DNA of 64,000 nt from Flavobacteriaceae bacterium PS02293 (lineage in GTDB: Bacteria > Bacteroidota > Bacteroidia > Flavobacteriales > Weeksellaceae), in contig JASCOV010000004.1 of NCBI GenBank assembly GCA_029960045.1, positions 62,001 to 126,000 of the forward strand, in the 5' to 3' direction. Below the pieces are notes generated by a model. It saw only the letters and a list, made by a program, of their open reading frames with translations, did no database searches and had not been told where the DNA came from. Below, in pieces: positions 45,835 through 53,709 of the stretch. The stretch's first letter is position 1. Every line of letters starts with the position of its first letter. The position numbers were made by a program, and so were the translations under genes.

Positions 45835-45984
45835 GGGCAGCTATTTCCGCCTTCCGCTCCCAAACCTAACGAAGTGGTTCGACGAAGTCAATCTTTTTTG
45901 CAGAAGGTTTCCAGTTCAATAGAAATTGATGGCACGCAAAAAAGGATTTCCGCTCAATTCGGGCTGCGCTTCGCAAAGTTGAAA
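45835..45984 (+). repeat. R2 intergenic repeat, copy 4 (carries nested R3)
   Basis: Begins GGGCAGCTATTTCCGCCTTC as copy 1 and ends in TTCGGGCTGC plus a short diverged tail. Compared with copy 1 it has the 28-base R3 segment inserted at 45862-45889. It lies between CE12 and GH28. Confidence 0.87.
45862..45889 (+). repeat. R3 mini-element nested in R2
   Basis: Identical to 8390-8417. Removing it restores CTCCCAATCT, the uninterrupted sequence of R2 copy 1. Confidence 0.78.
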
Positions 45985-46077
45985 CATTTGTTTTCAAAAT
46001 AAAAGAAGGCATAAAAATTCAATATTTTAAATATATAAATATCCAGAATCTCGGTTCTGAAAATCAAAATAAGTATA

Positions 46078-47748
46078 ATGAAGAAATCGATTAAATTATT
46101 AGCGTTAGGCTTAGCGACATTATTTTCAGCAAACAGCTTTGCGCAGTTGCAGACAGCTGATCTTTACAAAAATGTAGAATTCAAAATGCCAACTGTGGCT
46201 GAGACTTCTTTTCCCGCAACTTCGCTGAGCATCAAAGATTTTGGTGCAATCGCAGGCGGAAATGTAAAAAATACTGAAGCTTTCAAAAAAGCAATCGCAA
46301 GCATTAGTCAAAAAGGAGGTGGAAAAGTCATCGTTCCAAGAGGAATCTGGATGACTGGCCCGATTGTTTTGCAAAGTAATATCAATCTTCATTTGGAAGA
46401 TGGTGCGATGATCATTTTCAGCAGAGATTTTGCGGATTATCCTTTGGTGGATGTCAGTTTCGAAGGTCTTAACACAACCCGTTGCCAGTCTCCGATTTCT
46501 GCAAAAGGCGCAACCAACATCGCCATCACAGGAAATGGTGTAATCGACGGAAGCGGCGACGCTTGGAGATACGTTAAAAAAGGAAAAATGACGGACGGAC
46601 AATGGAAAGAATTGCTTTCAAAAGGTGGCGTTTTGTCTGATGATAAAAAAACATGGTTCCCGACAGAAAGTTCTAAAAGAGGTTTTACAAGCACCGCTAA
46701 CTTCAATATTCCTGAAAAATTAACAACAAGAGAAGATCTTGAAAAAGTAAAAGATTTCCTTCGTCCGGTAATGGTAAGTTTGGTAAGCTGTGACAAAGTT
46801 TTGCTTGATGGTCCAACGTTCCAGAATTCTCCGGCTTGGAATCTTCATCCATTAATGTCAAGCAATTTAATTTTAAGAAATCTGAATGTGAGAAATCCTT
46901 GGTATTCTCAAAACGGAGACGGATTGGATTTGGAATCTTGCAAAAATGTTTTGATTTATAACAATACTTTCGATGTTGGTGATGACGCAATCTGCATCAA
47001 ATCCGGAAAAGATAAAGACGGAAGAGACAGAGGTGTTCCGACAGAAAATGTCATCATCAAAAACAATACAGTTTACCACGCACACGGCGGAATCGTTATC
47101 GGAAGTGAAATGTCTGGCGGTGTGAAAAATCTTCACGCTTCAGATTGTACTTTTATCGGAACAGACATCGGACTTCGTTTCAAAACGACGAGAGGCAGAG
47201 GTGGTGTTGTGGAAAATATCTGGATGAGTAATATTGATATGATCAATATTCCAGCCCAAGTAATTGGTTTTAATATGTTCTACGAAGGAAATTCGCCAAT
47301 CATCGAAGAAGATCAAAGTGCAGACGACGAAAAAAGAGTCGAAAAACAAATTCCTGTGACAGATGAAACACCGGTTTTCAGAAATGTATTTTTCAAAAAT
47401 ATTAATGCAACAAGTTCTTACGAAGCTTTATCATTAAACGGATTGTCTGAAATGAACCTTAAAAATATCGTGATAGAAGATTCTTATTTCGATACCAAAA
47501 AAGCTTTAACAATCGTAGATGCAGACGGAATTACACTTAAAAATGTAAAACTGAAATACAGCGAGGGAACTGGCGCAACAGTTTATAACAGCAAAAATAT
47601 CGATCTTTCAGGACTGACTTTGGAATCTGCTAACAAGCCGACCATCAAAGTTTTAGGAAATAAAACATCAGCAGTAAAACTACCTAAAACCGTTGCAAAA
47701 GAGCAAATTACGATTGGTAAAGATGTTGCCAAAAATGCTGTTAAATAA
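46078..47748 (+). CDS. GH28 polygalacturonase family protein
   Basis: 556 aa with signal peptide (ending NSFAQ). Parallel beta-helix with the GH28 catalytic set: NGDGLDLES (D281), VGDDAICIKSGKD (D302/D303), HAHGGIVIGSEMSGG (H336) and GLRFKTTRGRGG (Arg/Lys of the substrate site). Hydrolyses alpha-1,4-galacturonan or oligomers, probably exo-acting in the periplasm because there is no T9SS tail. Followed after 10 bases by an esterase gene. Confidence 0.94.
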   Translation: MKKSIKLLALGLATLFSANSFAQLQTADLYKNVEFKMPTVAETSFPATSLSIKDFGAIAGGNVKNTEAFKKAIASISQKGGGKVIVPRGIWMTGPIVLQSNINLHLEDGAMIIFSRDFADYPLVDVSFEGLNTTRCQSPISAKGATNIAITGNGVIDGSGDAWRYVKKGKMTDGQWKELLSKGGVLSDDKKTWFPTESSKRGFTSTANFNIPEKLTTREDLEKVKDFLRPVMVSLVSCDKVLLDGPTFQNSPAWNLHPLMSSNLILRNLNVRNPWYSQNGDGLDLESCKNVLIYNNTFDVGDDAICIKSGKDKDGRDRGVPTENVIIKNNTVYHAHGGIVIGSEMSGGVKNLHASDCTFIGTDIGLRFKTTRGRGGVVENIWMSNIDMINIPAQVIGFNMFYEGNSPIIEEDQSADDEKRVEKQIPVTDETPVFRNVFFKNINATSSYEALSLNGLSEMNLKNIVIEDSYFDTKKALTIVDADGITLKNVKLKYSEGTGATVYNSKNIDLSGLTLESANKPTIKVLGNKTSAVKLPKTVAKEQITIGKDVAKNAVK

Positions 47749-47758
47749 TCATTTTAAT

Positions 47759-48670
47759 ATGGGTTTTCACAAACTATATTTTCTTATTTTTTTCTTATTT
47801 GGAGCTAAATCTGCATTCGGACAAATATCGCGTCCGAATGCGACTCCTTATACAAACGAAGCCACCTTCGAAAAACTGAAGAAAAAATATCCTTTCATCA
47901 CACCACTTGACAGACCAACTCCATCAAATATCGGAATCGATAAAGATGTGGAATACGGAAATGTCAACGGTGTTTCTTTGAAAGCAGATATCTATTATCC
48001 GCTTGATAAATCCAAAAAGCATTCAGGAATTGCTATGGTTCACGGCGGCGGTTGGATTTCCGGTAGTAAGGAAAACGAAAAATATATGGCTCAGGAACTG
48101 GCTTCCAAAGGCTATGTTGCAATTGCAATTGGTTATAGATTGTCTGATGTTGCCAAATATCCGGCAGCCATTGAGGATGTTGAAAATGCCATTAAATTTT
48201 TAATTAAAAACAAAAAAAATTACGCCTTAGATCCTAAAAAAGTAGCAATTTATGGAGAATCGGCAGGAGCACAAATCGCCACTTTGGTTGGTGTAAAATC
48301 TAAAGGTCAATTGAAAGCGATTATCAATGTTGACGGCGTTGTATCTTTCATTCATCCGGAATCCGGAAAGGAAGGCACTTACGATGCATTTTGGCTCGGC
48401 TATTCTCATCAGGACAATCCGAAAATCTGGGCAGACGCTTCGCCTTTGGAATTTGTGGATAAGAATACGCCACCATCGATTTTTATTAATAGTTCTCAGA
48501 CTCGCTTTCATGCAGGAAGAGATGATATGATGGCGAAATTAAAAGTTTATAATATTCCGACAGAAGTTCATGAGATCAAGGATACGCCGCATTCTTTCTG
48601 GTCGGCGGAACCTTGGTTTACAGAGACTTTGGATTTGACGATTCAGTTTTTGGATAAAACTTTAAAATAG
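47759..48670 (+). CDS. exported alpha/beta hydrolase, probable carbohydrate esterase
   Basis: 303 aa from ATG 47759; upstream in-frame ATGs lie inside the GH28 gene and precede the signal peptide. Signal peptide ends SAFGQ. BD-FAE/acetylesterase-like features: oxyanion motif HGGGWISGS (from residue 95), nucleophile S168 in YGESAGAQ, and a late DTPHSFW with the catalytic His. Located between GH28 and CE8, so it may remove acetyl or feruloyl groups from pectin. Family known, substrate inferred. Confidence 0.85.
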   Translation: MGFHKLYFLIFFLFGAKSAFGQISRPNATPYTNEATFEKLKKKYPFITPLDRPTPSNIGIDKDVEYGNVNGVSLKADIYYPLDKSKKHSGIAMVHGGGWISGSKENEKYMAQELASKGYVAIAIGYRLSDVAKYPAAIEDVENAIKFLIKNKKNYALDPKKVAIYGESAGAQIATLVGVKSKGQLKAIINVDGVVSFIHPESGKEGTYDAFWLGYSHQDNPKIWADASPLEFVDKNTPPSIFINSSQTRFHAGRDDMMAKLKVYNIPTEVHEIKDTPHSFWSAEPWFTETLDLTIQFLDKTLK

Positions 48671-48675
48671 ATTTT

Positions 48676-49659
48676 ATGAAGAAGTTTCTTTTGATATTAA
48701 TGATTTTCTTTGGTCAGTTTTTGTTGGCTCAAAATGCTCCTTATATCACAATAACGGTTGCGCAGGACGAGAGCGGACAATTTACTTCTATTCAGAAAGC
48801 TATTAATTCAGTTCGGGATTTAGGTCCCAGCGAAGCTTTGATTAAAATTAAATCCGGAATTTATAATGAGAAAATTGTCATTCCTTCTTCAAAACATTTG
48901 ATTACAATAGAAGGAGAAGACAAAGAAAATACGATCATTACAAACGATGATTTTTCCGGAAAACTGAATCCATTAACCAATGAAAAACTCACAACTTTTG
49001 ATTCTTATACTTTTTTGGTTGCTGGTGATGGTGTGAAAATTTCAAATATTACGATTCAAAATACACATTGTGAAAAAGGTCAGGCGGTTTCTCTTCACGT
49101 GGAAGGCGATCGGTTTGTGATGAAAGATTCTAAAATTTTGGGTTGTCAGGATACGCTTTATGCAGCCGCAGACAACAGCCGTCAGTATTATGAGAATTGT
49201 TACATCGAAGGAACTACGGATTTTATTTTCGGTCAGGCAACGGCGGTTTTTCAAAATTGTGAAATCAAAAGTCTTACTGATTCTTACATTACTGCAGCTG
49301 CAACGAGTAAGGAAAGTGAGTTTGGATTTGTCTTTTTTGATTGTCATTTGACGGCGAAAGAAAGCGTTTCAAAAGTTTTTCTCGGCAGACCTTGGCGTCC
49401 GTTTGCAAACACAGTTTTCATTAATACAACGATGGAAAATCATATTTTACCCGAAGGTTGGAATCCTTGGAAAGGTGATAAAATGTTTCCGGATAAAGAA
49501 AAAACTGCTTTCTACGCTGAGTTTGAAAGTAAAGGAGAAGGCGCAAATTCTGACAAAAGAGTAGAGTGGTCTCATCGGCTTTCCAAGAAAGATTTGAAGA
49601 AATATACGATTAAAAATATCTTCAAAAAATCGGATAATTGGATTCCTGATTTTAATTAA
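48676..49659 (+). CDS. pectin methylesterase (CE8), copy 2
   Basis: 327 aa with signal peptide (ending FLLAQN). Conserved CE8 residues D159 (GCQDTLYA), D182 (GTTDFIFGQATAVFQN) and R238 (LGRPWRPF). Closely similar to the CE8 at 40840, including the C-terminal WSHRLSKKDLKKYTIKNIF, which suggests an in-locus duplication. Follows the esterase by 5 bases and ends the operon at a terminator. Confidence 0.94.
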   Translation: MKKFLLILMIFFGQFLLAQNAPYITITVAQDESGQFTSIQKAINSVRDLGPSEALIKIKSGIYNEKIVIPSSKHLITIEGEDKENTIITNDDFSGKLNPLTNEKLTTFDSYTFLVAGDGVKISNITIQNTHCEKGQAVSLHVEGDRFVMKDSKILGCQDTLYAAADNSRQYYENCYIEGTTDFIFGQATAVFQNCEIKSLTDSYITAAATSKESEFGFVFFDCHLTAKESVSKVFLGRPWRPFANTVFINTTMENHILPEGWNPWKGDKMFPDKEKTAFYAEFESKGEGANSDKRVEWSHRLSKKDLKKYTIKNIFKKSDNWIPDFN

Positions 49660-49720
49660 TTAAAATATTGACAATGTATAAAAAGTAGATTCCGAACTCA
49701 TTTTTTGATAATTTAAATAC

Positions 49721-49757
49721 AAATCTTGATTCTTTTTGGATCAGGATTTTTTTTATT
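49721..49757 (+). terminator. terminator of the main pectinase operon
   Basis: Stem AATCTTGATT (49722-49731) with GATCAGGATT (49739-49748), two G-T pairs, then a T-run. Confidence 0.75.
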
Positions 49758-49800
49758 TTATATAAATTTTACTTTTTGAGTCCTTTTTTGGGAATTTAAA

Positions 49801-49814
49801 TGCAATCGATTGCT
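49801..49814. promoter_or_regulatory. LacI-type operator, upstream (auxiliary) site of the first small T9SS gene
   Basis: TGCAATCGATTGCT, one mismatch from the palindrome. 230 bases centre to centre from the proximal site at 50031. Confidence 0.75.
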
Positions 49815-49974
49815 CAAATTTTTGTCTCAAAATGATGATTTTGTTCTTCAAATTTTTGACTTTAAAAAAATATATTTAAACGATTATTTAGTTGTAATTG
49901 ACTCTTAATAAAGGAAAATTTAATCAAATGTTAACTAAAATTAATATTCTTTGATAAAATATTTTAGAAAAATA

Positions 49975-50004
49975 TTGTGCGAATTGGAAATAATTTTATA
50001 TTAG
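49975..50004 (+). promoter_or_regulatory. promoter (TTG-N19-TATATTAG) of the first small T9SS gene
   Basis: TTG 49975-49977 and TATATTAG 49997-50004, one mismatch from TAnnTTTG. The block TAATTTTATATTAGAACCGT is conserved base for base in the paralogous upstream region at 51267-51286. Confidence 0.6.
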
Positions 50005-50030
50005 AACCGTCGATTTATACTATAGAATTG

Positions 50031-50044
50031 TGTAATCGATTGCA
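50031..50044. promoter_or_regulatory. LacI-type operator, proximal site of the first small T9SS gene
   Basis: TGTAATCGATTGCA, starting 27 bases after the -7 box and 38 bases before the ATG. Confidence 0.8.
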
Positions 50045-50081
50045 TAAAAATTATTAAAACAACTAAATAAATTAATTTATC

Positions 50082-50861
50082 ATGAAAAAACTATTATTCT
50101 CTTTAATGTTTGCAGGGGTCTCTGCTGTTTCTTTAAATGCTCAAGTCTGGGATATCGCAGACACATCCAAATTTCCGGCGTCCATTCCGGTTCCCACAAC
50201 TGTTGATGATGTGATAAAATTTAATGGTGTATCTGGTTCTGCTGCTTTTGCAGCAACTAGTAATTCTGTTACTATTGGTGATTTTACTGCTACCAGACGT
50301 TTTCAGTTTGGCGGAAATAGCTATAATGGTTCTACAAGTCCAGCAGTAGGAACTACGGCATTACCAACAAAAAAATGGGTAGAAGTTGTAGTTCCAAGCA
50401 CTTATACTCTTAAAATATGGGGTAGAGGTGGAGGAGCAAGAAATATTCTTGTATCGGATAACACAGGTTTGGTTCTTAGTTCTACGGCCTTTGCTGGTAA
50501 TAGTACTTCAGATGTTGCTGTTATTACATATACCAATACAGGGTCTTCGCCTTATCTTATTGTTTCTTCGGGAGTTGGAGATAATTACATCTATAAAATT
50601 GAGGTTGTAAGCCCGACATTAGCCGTTGGTAATTTCAAATCTGGTTTAAAAGCAAATGCATTCTCAAGTGGTAACAAGATTTATGTTTCTAATTTGGAAT
50701 CTAAAAAAACAGACATCAGCGTTTATAACGCCAATGGAGCTCTTGTAAAATCTTTGAAATCTTCTGCTGATACAAGCTTCGAAATCAATGGTAGAGGCGT
50801 TTATATCGTAAACCTTAAATCAGAAGCTGGGGAAAAATCAGTTAAAGTTCTTTTGAAATAA
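50082..50861 (+). CDS. small T9SS-exported stand-alone beta-sandwich protein, paralogue 1
   Basis: 259 aa. Signal peptide ends LNAQ. A single domain of about 165 residues follows, starting VWDIADTSKF, with TATRRFQFGGNSY, TKKWVEVVVPSTYTLKIWGR and DNYIYKIEVV, then a C-terminal sorting domain (LESKKTDISVYNANGALVKS to SVKVLLK). No catalytic motif is visible. The domain resembles the beta-sandwich near the C-terminus of the 854-aa PL1 lyase. Its own promoter and two operators suggest strong pectin-dependent expression. Possibly a pectin or oligogalacturonide-binding surface protein; the binding role is inference. Confidence 0.7.
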   Translation: MKKLLFSLMFAGVSAVSLNAQVWDIADTSKFPASIPVPTTVDDVIKFNGVSGSAAFAATSNSVTIGDFTATRRFQFGGNSYNGSTSPAVGTTALPTKKWVEVVVPSTYTLKIWGRGGGARNILVSDNTGLVLSSTAFAGNSTSDVAVITYTNTGSSPYLIVSSGVGDNYIYKIEVVSPTLAVGNFKSGLKANAFSSGNKIYVSNLESKKTDISVYNANGALVKSLKSSADTSFEINGRGVYIVNLKSEAGEKSVKVLLK

Positions 50862-50902
50862 ACAAAAACTAAGTAGTAAATATTTTCATAATTTTTTTTC
50901 AA

Positions 50903-50940
50903 AAAACCCTGCAGACATTGTTTGCAGGGTTTTTGATTTT
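50903..50940 (+). terminator. terminator after paralogue 1
   Basis: Perfect 11-bp stem AAAACCCTGCA (50903-50913) with TGCAGGGTTTT (50923-50933), then T-rich sequence. Confidence 0.85.
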
Positions 50941-51099
50941 TGTTTGAATTTGATCTTTAAAGAAATCATAAAACAATCATATTATGTTTCAGAATGAAGC
51001 ATTGTTGATTTGATTTTAATATAAAATTATATTTGCAATTAAGGTTTTTTTTGAAAATCCAAATTTTGAACAAATTGCCTCTGATTTTAGTAAATTTTA

Positions 51100-51113
51100 G
51101 ACAACCGATTGCA
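51100..51113. promoter_or_regulatory. degenerate LacI-type operator, upstream site of paralogue 2
   Basis: GACAACCGATTGCA: right half-site intact, left half with three mismatches. It occupies the same relative place as 49801 in the duplicated upstream region; flanking ATTTTTGTC is shared. Confidence 0.45.
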
Positions 51114-51252
51114 CTGATTTTTGTCATAAAATTTATGTTTTTCAATGTGTTATTTTAATTTTTTAAATAATTCCAGTGTTGTGAAAGTATTATTAATAAA
51201 GGGTTTTGTTGCTTTATTAAAAAAAATTAACATTAAATTAAAAAAAAATATC

Positions 51253-51280
51253 TTGGAATTGAATAATAATTTTATATTAG
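51253..51280 (+). promoter_or_regulatory. promoter (TTG-N17-TATATTAG) of paralogue 2
   Basis: TTG 51253-51255 and TATATTAG 51273-51280, inside the conserved block shared with the first paralogue. Confidence 0.6.
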
Positions 51281-51306
51281 AACCGTGGAATTAATACGCA
51301 TAATTG

Positions 51307-51320
51307 TGTAATCGATTGCA
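51307..51320. promoter_or_regulatory. LacI-type operator, proximal site of paralogue 2
   Basis: TGTAATCGATTGCA, identical to the site at 50031 and again starting 27 bases after the -7 box. Confidence 0.8.
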
Positions 51321-51358
51321 TAGAAAATATTATAACAATTAACTTAAATTATTTTATC

Positions 51359-52141
51359 ATGAAAAAATCATTACTTCTTTTAGCTTTTTCAGTAGTAGCG
51401 TCTGTTAACTCTTTCAAAGCTCAAACCACTTGGGATTTCTCTGGTGCTGCTTGGCCAGTTATCGCTGGTGAAACTACAGCTGTAGTAAAAAATAACCTAG
51501 GACTTGTTCCAGGACCAGCAACTGTTGTAAACTTTGCACAAATAGAAGCTAATACAGCTACTTTCTCAGATGGTTATTCTGCAACAAAACGTTTCAAATT
51601 GAACGGAGGAGGTTATACTTCTACAGGAGTTAATACTACGCCAACGCAACGTCACATTATTTACAAAACAAATGGTAACTCTTCAGTAACAATCTGGTAT
51701 AAAAACGGAGGTGCTGGAGACCGTACATTGTATATCGGAACGGGTACTGCTATACTTGCATCAAAAACCTATTCTAACTCTTCAGACGGAATCATCTACA
51801 CTTATGATTACGTAGGTCCTGCTAGAGACTTGTATATCTACGGAGATCAATCTCTAAATATCTACAAAATAACTGCTACAAATGTTGGAACTGTAACTTT
51901 GGGTGTGAATGACGTGAGAAAAGATATGAAAGCAAGCGTTTACACTAGCGGAAGCAAAGTATATGTTTCTAATCTTGAATCAAAAAATACTCAAGTAAAT
52001 GTTTTCAATGCAAACGGATCTCTAGTTAAATCTTTGACAACTTCTTCTGATGCAAACTTCGATGTTAATACTAAAGGTTTTTATATCGTAAATCTTAAAT
52101 CTGAAGCAGGTGAAAAATCTGTGAAAGTTGTAGTAAGATAA
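51359..52141 (+). CDS. small T9SS-exported stand-alone beta-sandwich protein, paralogue 2
   Basis: 260 aa, paralogue of the 259-aa protein upstream. Signal peptide ends SFKAQ. Domain starts TTWDFSGAAWPV and contains DGYSATKRFKLNGGGYTS, RHIIYKTNGNSSVTIWYKNG and LNIYKITATN. The sorting domain (VYVSNLESKNTQVNVFNANG, ending SVKVVVR) is nearly the same as in paralogue 1. TKRFKLNGGG aligns with TKRLKMESAT in the PL1 lyase module. Same promoter-operator arrangement as paralogue 1. Confidence 0.7.
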   Translation: MKKSLLLLAFSVVASVNSFKAQTTWDFSGAAWPVIAGETTAVVKNNLGLVPGPATVVNFAQIEANTATFSDGYSATKRFKLNGGGYTSTGVNTTPTQRHIIYKTNGNSSVTIWYKNGGAGDRTLYIGTGTAILASKTYSNSSDGIIYTYDYVGPARDLYIYGDQSLNIYKITATNVGTVTLGVNDVRKDMKASVYTSGSKVYVSNLESKNTQVNVFNANGSLVKSLTTSSDANFDVNTKGFYIVNLKSEAGEKSVKVVVR

Positions 52142-52203
52142 GATCGTTCTTAGGAAAGACTTAAATCAATAAAAATTTATAATAATTAAATTTTTCATTA
52201 ATC

Positions 52204-52243
52204 AAGGTTTAATGAAGCTTGCTTTCATTAAACCTTTTTTTTA
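52204..52243 (+). terminator. terminator after paralogue 2
   Basis: Perfect 13-bp stem AAGGTTTAATGAA (52204-52216) with TTCATTAAACCTT (52224-52236), then T-run. The following PL1 gene therefore probably depends on its own promoter or readthrough. Confidence 0.88.
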
Positions 52244-52354
52244 CCCAATTTTAAATTTAACATAATGTTATTTGGTTGTTAATCATTTTGTTATGTTTTG
52301 TTTATGGGTTTTTATAATCTGAATTTTTTAAAATATTTTAATGAATAAGACATC

Positions 52355-53662
52355 ATGAAAAAGATACTTTTATTAGCTTTCTTAATAGTAGCTACGAGCT
52401 TTCAAGTCAAAGCACAATGTCCTGTCTCTGGATGGGCTTCAACCAACGGAGTTACAGGAGGAGGAACAGCAACACCAACTGTTGTTACAACTTATGCTGA
52501 ATTAAGAACAGCAGTGAATAGCACGGCTGTTAAAGTCATTCACGTTTCCGGACAAATTACTTTTCCTGCTGCTGGTCGTCTTACACTTAACAATCAAATA
52601 GGAAAATCTATCATAGGTCTAGCCGGAGCAAGATTGATTTCTGTAGATCTTACAGCTGGTGGTTCAGGGATTTTATACGTGAAAAACAGTTCCAATATCA
52701 TTATCAAAAATATCACGTTCGAAGGTCCGGGAGCTTACGATGTAGATGGTAATGATAATATGACAATCGATAATTGTACAAGTGTTTGGGTAGATCATTG
52801 CACGTTCCAGGATGCCTTGGATGGTAATCTTGATATCAAAAATGCTTCAGATCTTATCACAGTAACCTGGACAAAATTTGAATACCTGAAAGCTCCAATT
52901 CCAGGAGGTTCCGGAGGTAGCAATGATCACAGGTTTTCAAATCTTTTCGGATCCGGAGATGATGCTACACAAGATGAAGGAAAGCTGAGAATCACAATGC
53001 AATATTGCTGGTGGGGACCTGGCGTAAGAGAAAGAATGCCAAGAGTAAGATATGGGAAAGTACATTTATTGAATAATTATTTTAACAGTTCTGTGAGTAA
53101 CTATTGCATCTACGCAGGTTACAAAGCTGATCTTTTGATAGAAAGAAATTATTTCGAAAATGTTAAAAATCCTATCAGATTGGAAACCGGAAATTTCACT
53201 GCGGCTCAATCTGTGGATAATACATTCTCTGGCGCTAGTGGAACTATGGTAGGTTCCGGAACAGCTTTTACACCACCTTATACCATTAATAAAATTGCTT
53301 CTCAGGATGTAAAACAAACTGTAATGGCAGGTGCTGGAGCAGTGCTTTTACAACCAACTGATTGTCTTTTTTTGGCAACGGGCGAAGTAAACTCCAAAAA
53401 TAATTCAGCATCATTATTTTACCCAAATCCTGCTTCTGAACAAATTTCTCTAAAAGTTTTTTCTAAAGATAATAATAAGCCGGTTCAGATTTCTGTAACT
53501 GATTTCTCTGGAAAGTCTGAAGGTGTTGTTTATAACGGAACTTTAAGTAAAGGAGAAAATACAATTAATGCTATTTCAATTAAAAAACTAAGCAAAGGCG
53601 TGAAATTATTTCTGGTAAAAACCGATGATGATTCTTACACGCAAAAAGTAATTGTAAAATAA
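52355..53662 (+). CDS. T9SS-secreted PL1 pectate lyase (classic type)
   Basis: 435 aa. Signal peptide ends QVKAQ. PL1 beta-helix from about 30 to 340: IIIKNITFEGPGAYDVDGND, the calcium-site block WVDHCTFQDALDGNLDI, NDHRFSNLFGSGD, and the arginine motif RERMPRVRYGKVHLLNNYF. T9SS type A tail from about 350 (ASLFYPNPASEQISL to QKVIVK). A shorter, more typical enzyme than the 854-aa lyase, with no ancillary beta-sandwich. 47 bases before the large CE8 gene, probably one transcript. Confidence 0.94.
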   Translation: MKKILLLAFLIVATSFQVKAQCPVSGWASTNGVTGGGTATPTVVTTYAELRTAVNSTAVKVIHVSGQITFPAAGRLTLNNQIGKSIIGLAGARLISVDLTAGGSGILYVKNSSNIIIKNITFEGPGAYDVDGNDNMTIDNCTSVWVDHCTFQDALDGNLDIKNASDLITVTWTKFEYLKAPIPGGSGGSNDHRFSNLFGSGDDATQDEGKLRITMQYCWWGPGVRERMPRVRYGKVHLLNNYFNSSVSNYCIYAGYKADLLIERNYFENVKNPIRLETGNFTAAQSVDNTFSGASGTMVGSGTAFTPPYTINKIASQDVKQTVMAGAGAVLLQPTDCLFLATGEVNSKNNSASLFYPNPASEQISLKVFSKDNNKPVQISVTDFSGKSEGVVYNGTLSKGENTINAISIKKLSKGVKLFLVKTDDDSYTQKVIVK

Positions 53663-53709
53663 ATTTTATGATTAAAAATCATTTCTCGAACTATTAATCA
53701 AATTTACCA

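Noticed and set aside
46082..46095. AATCGATT at the GH28 start
   Set aside because: Only the central eight bases match; outer bases differ and it lies within the first codons.
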